Origin: Otis tarda
Lineage: Eukaryota; Chordata; Aves; Otidiformes; Otididae
DNA length: 64,000 bases
Assembly (NCBI GenBank): GCA_026413225.1
Contig: CM048572.1
Coordinates: 6,882,001 to 6,946,000, forward strand
Reading direction: 5' to 3'
Shown here: positions 45,801 to 64,000 of the stretch, one piece after another
Layout of the letters: each line of letters starts with the position of its first letter
Position numbering within the stretch: the stretch's first letter is position 1
The notes under the pieces: model-generated
Seen by the model: the letters and a program-made list of their open reading frames with translations, nothing else
What the model was told of the DNA's origin: nothing
Database searches by the model: none
Position numbers and translations under genes: made by a program

Positions 45801-48479
45801 GCCAGCCTCCTGAAGACCTTGGGGTTTGAGGCCCATGGCAAAGTTCTCGAGTCACAGCCGTCTCACCTGACGAGCCGTGGGTACATAAAAGCATTCTCAG
45901 CATTTAGCCATTTTGTTATGAGACACACACCTGGGCAGGTAAGGCGAGCATAACACTGGGGAAGTACAGCATGGCATTTTATATAAAAATGATTTTTTTA
46001 AAAGGGAAGGAAAATAGAAATCATTGTTTCTAAAAAGCCTTCAATAAAGGTGCAGCTGTACAATCATTTCAAAAACTAACCTCTGTGATTCACAAGGAAA
46101 GGGTGACTCTTCAGGGGGACTTTGGGCTCGTGGCTCTACCTCCCTGTGTAGGGGGTGAAACCCCAGCATTCAAAGGGCTGCAGCCGAGCCCCAGCTGAGC
46201 GTGGGTGGCAGAACCTGCAGCACCCCCCCTGAACTGGCCATCCGTACCGAGGAGGATTAAAAACTTCAGAGCCTGTGGCTCTGGAAGGACTACGCTCCCC
46301 TTGGCTGCTCCACATTCCTCTGTAATGTAACCACTTACATTGCTGCGATTGAAGTGCTGAAAAGCTAACGCAGCAAGCACCAGCACAAAGTGACAGCACA
46401 ACTGATGGCAAATTCTTCACCTCTGCCTTCATAGCCAGCCCATAAAGTTCCAGTTTGAACGCACTGGCCTGTGCAGCCAGAACTGCCGGCCAGGCTGCGA
46501 CTATTGCAGCGCTCACAGCTGTGTGCCGCTGATCCAGCTATCAGTATCTGCTCATGTCCATACGCTGACATCAGGCTTCTGTGATGAAACCTTGCTATGG
46601 TAAACTCCATCCCAATCATAACATTCTGGGGGCTACAACAAAACCTCAGAGCACCCCGAGTGCGGTGTTAGCGCCCACCTTCCTGCAGTAACGCTAAAGC
46701 TAGGAGAACGCTTCCACCACTTGGTAAAGCTTTGGAGTTGGCTGGCCCAGATAAGGAACACCAGTGTCAATCTCCTGTCTAACTGGAGGCCCACGTGATA
46801 ACAGAAGAGCATAGTCGTACAAAGATCTCTAAGCTCAGACTCCAAGACAAGTTCATTTTTTCCCCAGTACCGGAGAATCTGCAGTAATATGCCTGCAGGT
46901 CGTTCAGTAGGTTGCAACAGAGAATGGCAAAGCCAAGGGACACCCAGTGCCTGTCGCTGAATGGTGAAAGCGAGTTTTCCCAGGACAGTATATGGTTAAA
47001 GGGGCTTTTCATTACTTACAAGTTACTACTCCTGGCCCCCATTGACTCAGCACCTGATCATTGGCCCCACCCTTTGCAGCTAGACAAAGGCCAGCCACCC
47101 AGACAACAGGACTGAGTCAGGTGCCGCAACTGATGACCCTTCACCATCAGAAAGAGGAAAACATTCCAGACCCAGCACAGTAATTCCTCCCAAACTTAGA
47201 TCTGAAATAAGCAAGGGATACACTACACAGGGTAAGGGATACTCCAGACACAAGCAATGGATGCAGCTTATGCCTAGCCACGGTAATCAATCATACATTA
47301 AATACAGTCACAGCCTATCTTTTACATTCATATCACATCAGTGTCATCTCCTCCCATACTGTCCAAGCCAGATATATGTATGATGTTCTTCCTTCACTTT
47401 AGTTAACACAAAACAGACATAGAAAACCAATGAACTTAGTTTCATAACTAGCTAAAATGTGGAAAAAAATACAGTCACCCCAACATCCAGGATGATACTT
47501 ATATCTTGACCTGATAACTCTTGCTGGGAGTTACTATTTCATTTTTATATAAATCTTTACTAGGATTTGGTCACCTATTATTTCTCATGAGGAAAGAAAA
47601 CAACTCTTTTATAGAAAAAAACCAATGCAGATTGAAAGAAAAAAACAGGTTGAAACAGGCTTCAGAACACAGTGTGGTTTCCTATAACAATTTCTGACTT
47701 GTTCATCTCTTTCCTTTTTCCCCCCTAACACAAGAGCTTGTTTCAGTGATACCAGCATTCAGATTACACGGAGAAGGCCAAAACATCACATCAGGCTTTC
47801 AAGATTTGTGCTTTTCTCTAAACAGCAGCATGGGGAACATGAACTTCAGTTGTTTTACAAATGCATGTAACAAGGCGACTACAGGAGTAGGAACTTTTAG
47901 ACAATATTCACAGTAAGATTTTACAGTGAGCTATTTCATTAGCTCCGTTTCTTCTGACAGATCATTTAAGACACACCAGCAGCCTTGCCCAACTGACGCC
48001 CCCTTCGAGGGCTACAACCATACTCATCATGAAAGCCACCATTTCCAACCCACAAACACACCTAAGGACCACTTACATCAGTCCAACCACAATCCAACCA
48101 ATGCGCAAATGTTACACCAAGCAATGGACCTTTGCAGCTGTTAAAACTGCGAGAAAATGGATCCTACTGAGTTTTTTATATAAATGGCTTCTTATTTACA
48201 GACTATCAATGTGGCTCGCTTTGTTCTCAAATTTGACAGGCTTGGATTCAAAGGTCCCACATTTCTGAGACAGAAGAACCAAACGTAAGTGAAATTATCT
48301 AAGATCTGGAGCCTGTGCAGAAATGAACATTCATCCAGATTGAAACGAAACTGTAAATCCAGGAACACGGAACATTTTTCTAAAACAGTTTAATAAAAAA
48401 ATTGTGGAGTTTCTTGAAAAATCGGGGGAACCCAAAGCATATCGTGTGTGTCACCTGTCTTAGACACAAAGAAACACAA
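42871..48479. other. EYA2-ZMYND8 intergenic region
   Basis: This is about 5.6 kb between the two convergent gene ends. No gene was recognised. The part from about 44.1 to 46.6 kb is richer in G+C and CpG than its surroundings and contains several overlapping open frames on both strands with no recognisable family. From about 47.2 kb the sequence becomes AT-rich and stays so into ZMYND8. Confidence 0.7.
43162..43167 (+). terminator. EYA2: Second AATAAA, possible distal EYA2 poly(A) signal
   Basis: A canonical hexamer about 1.0 kb after the stop codon. It would define a longer 3' UTR. Which site is used cannot be told from sequence alone. Confidence 0.4.
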
Positions 48480-49842
48480 TTGTCAAAAAAGATATTTAAG
48501 TTTAATACAAATTTTATACAAAGAAAATGTGAAAAAATACTTCCATATGCTAAAAGCAATTATGCTTCACAAATAAGGCCAGCTAGGCTATTTTTGACAC
48601 AACTGCAATTCACGAATATTCTGTTCTCGCTTTTTTAATTCTAATACTTTTTTCCCTCTAATATGGGTACTAGCTGGAGACTGTACAAACCGCATTCTTT
48701 TATAAACAATGGGAGAAATCAACATGACTAAAATGTACAACAGGATGTACTGGAATGATATCATACAATTAATTTTCTCATATACATACATCACCTTTGC
48801 TTTGTTCAATGCTTTCGTTTTACACAACATACAAAATGGAACTACAGCATAAGTGTAACAGACAGCATTTTCAGGGGTTACTTTCTCTCATACTGTACTG
48901 TTTCATGCTTACATAAAAACATAAATTCCATCATATAAATAATACATGCTCTGGCCCAGCAGCAAATGTCCTTTGCCCATGTTTCCGATCCATGTTTTTC
49001 TCCACACCTAGTTCTTGTTCCATTCAAAAAGCTTTTCCAAGTCCTTTTTGGAGGATTTAAAAAAAAAAAACAACCAAGAAAACTGAACTGTGAAGCATAG
49101 GAAAAAAAACTTTACTTTTCTTAATCTTTGATACCAATGATCAGAAACCATGCTACAAGCAGCTGGTATTACACTTTGAACTTTTTCTGATATTAGATTG
49201 AATGAAATTTTAACCTAATTTTAACCTGTAAACAATATAAATTTTAACATTCTGGTCACTGTAAAAAACAATGTAAATCTTTATGTATGCCAGGTCCACA
49301 GATTGGAAATGTCATAATTTGCCTAATACAGTTAAGTGAAAAAAGATACCCTTCATCATTTGGTTGCTCAAAGAAATTCTACAAGAGTTTCAAAGTGCAG
49401 AAATTTTTTTCAATCCAAATACTAATCGAGTTGTTCAGATTCTCATGATTATACTTTGATGCATAACTGCAATTTCCCAAGACCAGTTTTCAGTGTTAGC
49501 TTGTGATAAGGCTGTTTTAAACCTTCCTTTTCCAACTTCAAACGCTCTTTATAAGTTAAAATCAATACAAATATAAAAAGGAGATGGTACTCTAATTTCA
49601 ATGACATCCACAAATTGTACATTATTTACAAAAGAAGCATAGATTTAATATGGATCTTACCTGTCCTCAGCTTTTCTAAGCCAGCGCTAATGCTTTACAT
49701 TAATGTAGTGTAGTTAATGCTTTGTACACATATACAAAGCTAAAGTCTGAACCTTTGAGGTTAATCCAAAGAACTGTGTTTACTATTCACATTTCTATTA
49801 GATTTATTTATTCCAACAATTGTATGGGCTTCTTGTTAGCAG
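48480..49842 (-). other. ZMYND8: ZMYND8 3' UTR
   Basis: This AT-rich stretch follows the TAA at 49,843-49,845 on the minus strand. It contains a perfect Pumilio-type element UGUAAAUA (49,630-49,623) and a hairpin with an 8-base stem at 49,719-49,740. AATAAA hexamers at 49,803-49,812, only about 35 bases after the stop, could give a very short UTR. The distal end at about 48,480 rests on the hexamer at 48,501. Confidence 0.6.
48501..48506 (-). terminator. ZMYND8: Poly(A) signal ATTAAA, ZMYND8
   Basis: On the minus strand the common variant ATTAAA is followed about 20 bases later by a GACA cleavage-like site and then a GU-rich stretch (TTGTGTTTCTTTGTGTCT). This is a good poly(A)-site arrangement for the 3' end of ZMYND8. 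Confidence 0.55.
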
Positions 49843-63802
<13,960 letters not shown>

Positions 63803-64000
63803 CTAGAAAAAGAAAAAGGAACGAAGAAAAATATTTTACAAAACGAAAAGAGATCACTGGCCAGGTAAGACAAATTTTACTGCGTGACAATGCAGACAAT
63901 CTGAAGTATATTTTGCTTCTTTTATAATAACAGGCTAAATAATAATTCTAAAATTACTTTACTACAAACAATGGATACTTCCTCTCTGATAGTACATATT
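63803..64000 (-). other. ZMYND8 intron, truncated by the window edge
   Basis: Intron sequence upstream of the 63,650-63,802 exon. The next upstream exon is outside the window. Confidence 0.88.

Noticed and set aside
46111-46619. Overlapping minus-strand open frames of 84 to 126 codons
   Set aside because: They overlap each other in different frames in a GC-richer intergenic patch and resemble no family. Chance open frames are expected there.
47926-48268. Two plus-strand open frames rich in His, Thr and Asn
   Set aside because: They lie just beyond the predicted ZMYND8 3' end in AT-rich sequence, overlap in two frames and match no family.

Overview
The window is vertebrate nuclear DNA. Two spliced genes with canonical GT-AG introns face each other tail to tail: the 3' half of EYA2 on the + strand and the 3' half of ZMYND8 on the - strand. 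The same pair sits in the same convergent order on human chromosome 20q. The compact introns, the scarcity of interspersed repeats and the one recognisable repeat, a CR1-type LINE tail near 31.84-31.90 kb, point to a sauropsid and most probably a bird. The species cannot be decided from the sequence.

Layout: 1-8.2 kb is non-coding, with no exon recognised, and is presumably an upstream EYA2 intron. From 8.2 to 42.14 kb there are eleven EYA2 exons. The first three carry the end of the Tyr/Ser/Pro-rich transactivation region and a basic linker. The last eight carry the whole C-terminal Eya domain: 270 codons plus stop, starting just before the DLDET phosphatase motif. The 13.3-kb intron right after the DLDET exon is the largest and holds several candidate regulatory blocks. 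The EYA2 3' UTR runs to a poly(A) signal at 42,852. About 5.6 kb of intergenic sequence follows, with a CpG-richer patch at about 44.1-46.6 kb. From about 48.48 kb to the right edge lies ZMYND8, read right to left: ten coding exons for about 655 C-terminal residues, including the acidic Ser-rich region, the Q-rich segment, a long coiled coil and the MYND zinc finger, then a 3' UTR of about 1.36 kb. The PHD, bromodomain and PWWP exons lie beyond 64 kb. Base composition becomes clearly more AT-rich on entering ZMYND8.

Functionally the two genes are separate. EYA2 is a SIX/DACH-network coactivator and HAD-family tyrosine phosphatase. ZMYND8 is a chromatin reader that recruits NuRD and other corepressors through its MYND finger. 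I found no RNA gene, intact mobile element, CRISPR array or new multi-gene system. The most useful unusual points are a hydrophobic Thr/Val/Gln-rich ZMYND8 C-terminus encoded by two phase-compatible exons after the MYND region, a SUMO-interaction-like motif in ZMYND8, palindromic elements in the large EYA2 intron, and an alternating purine-pyrimidine tract in a ZMYND8 intron.
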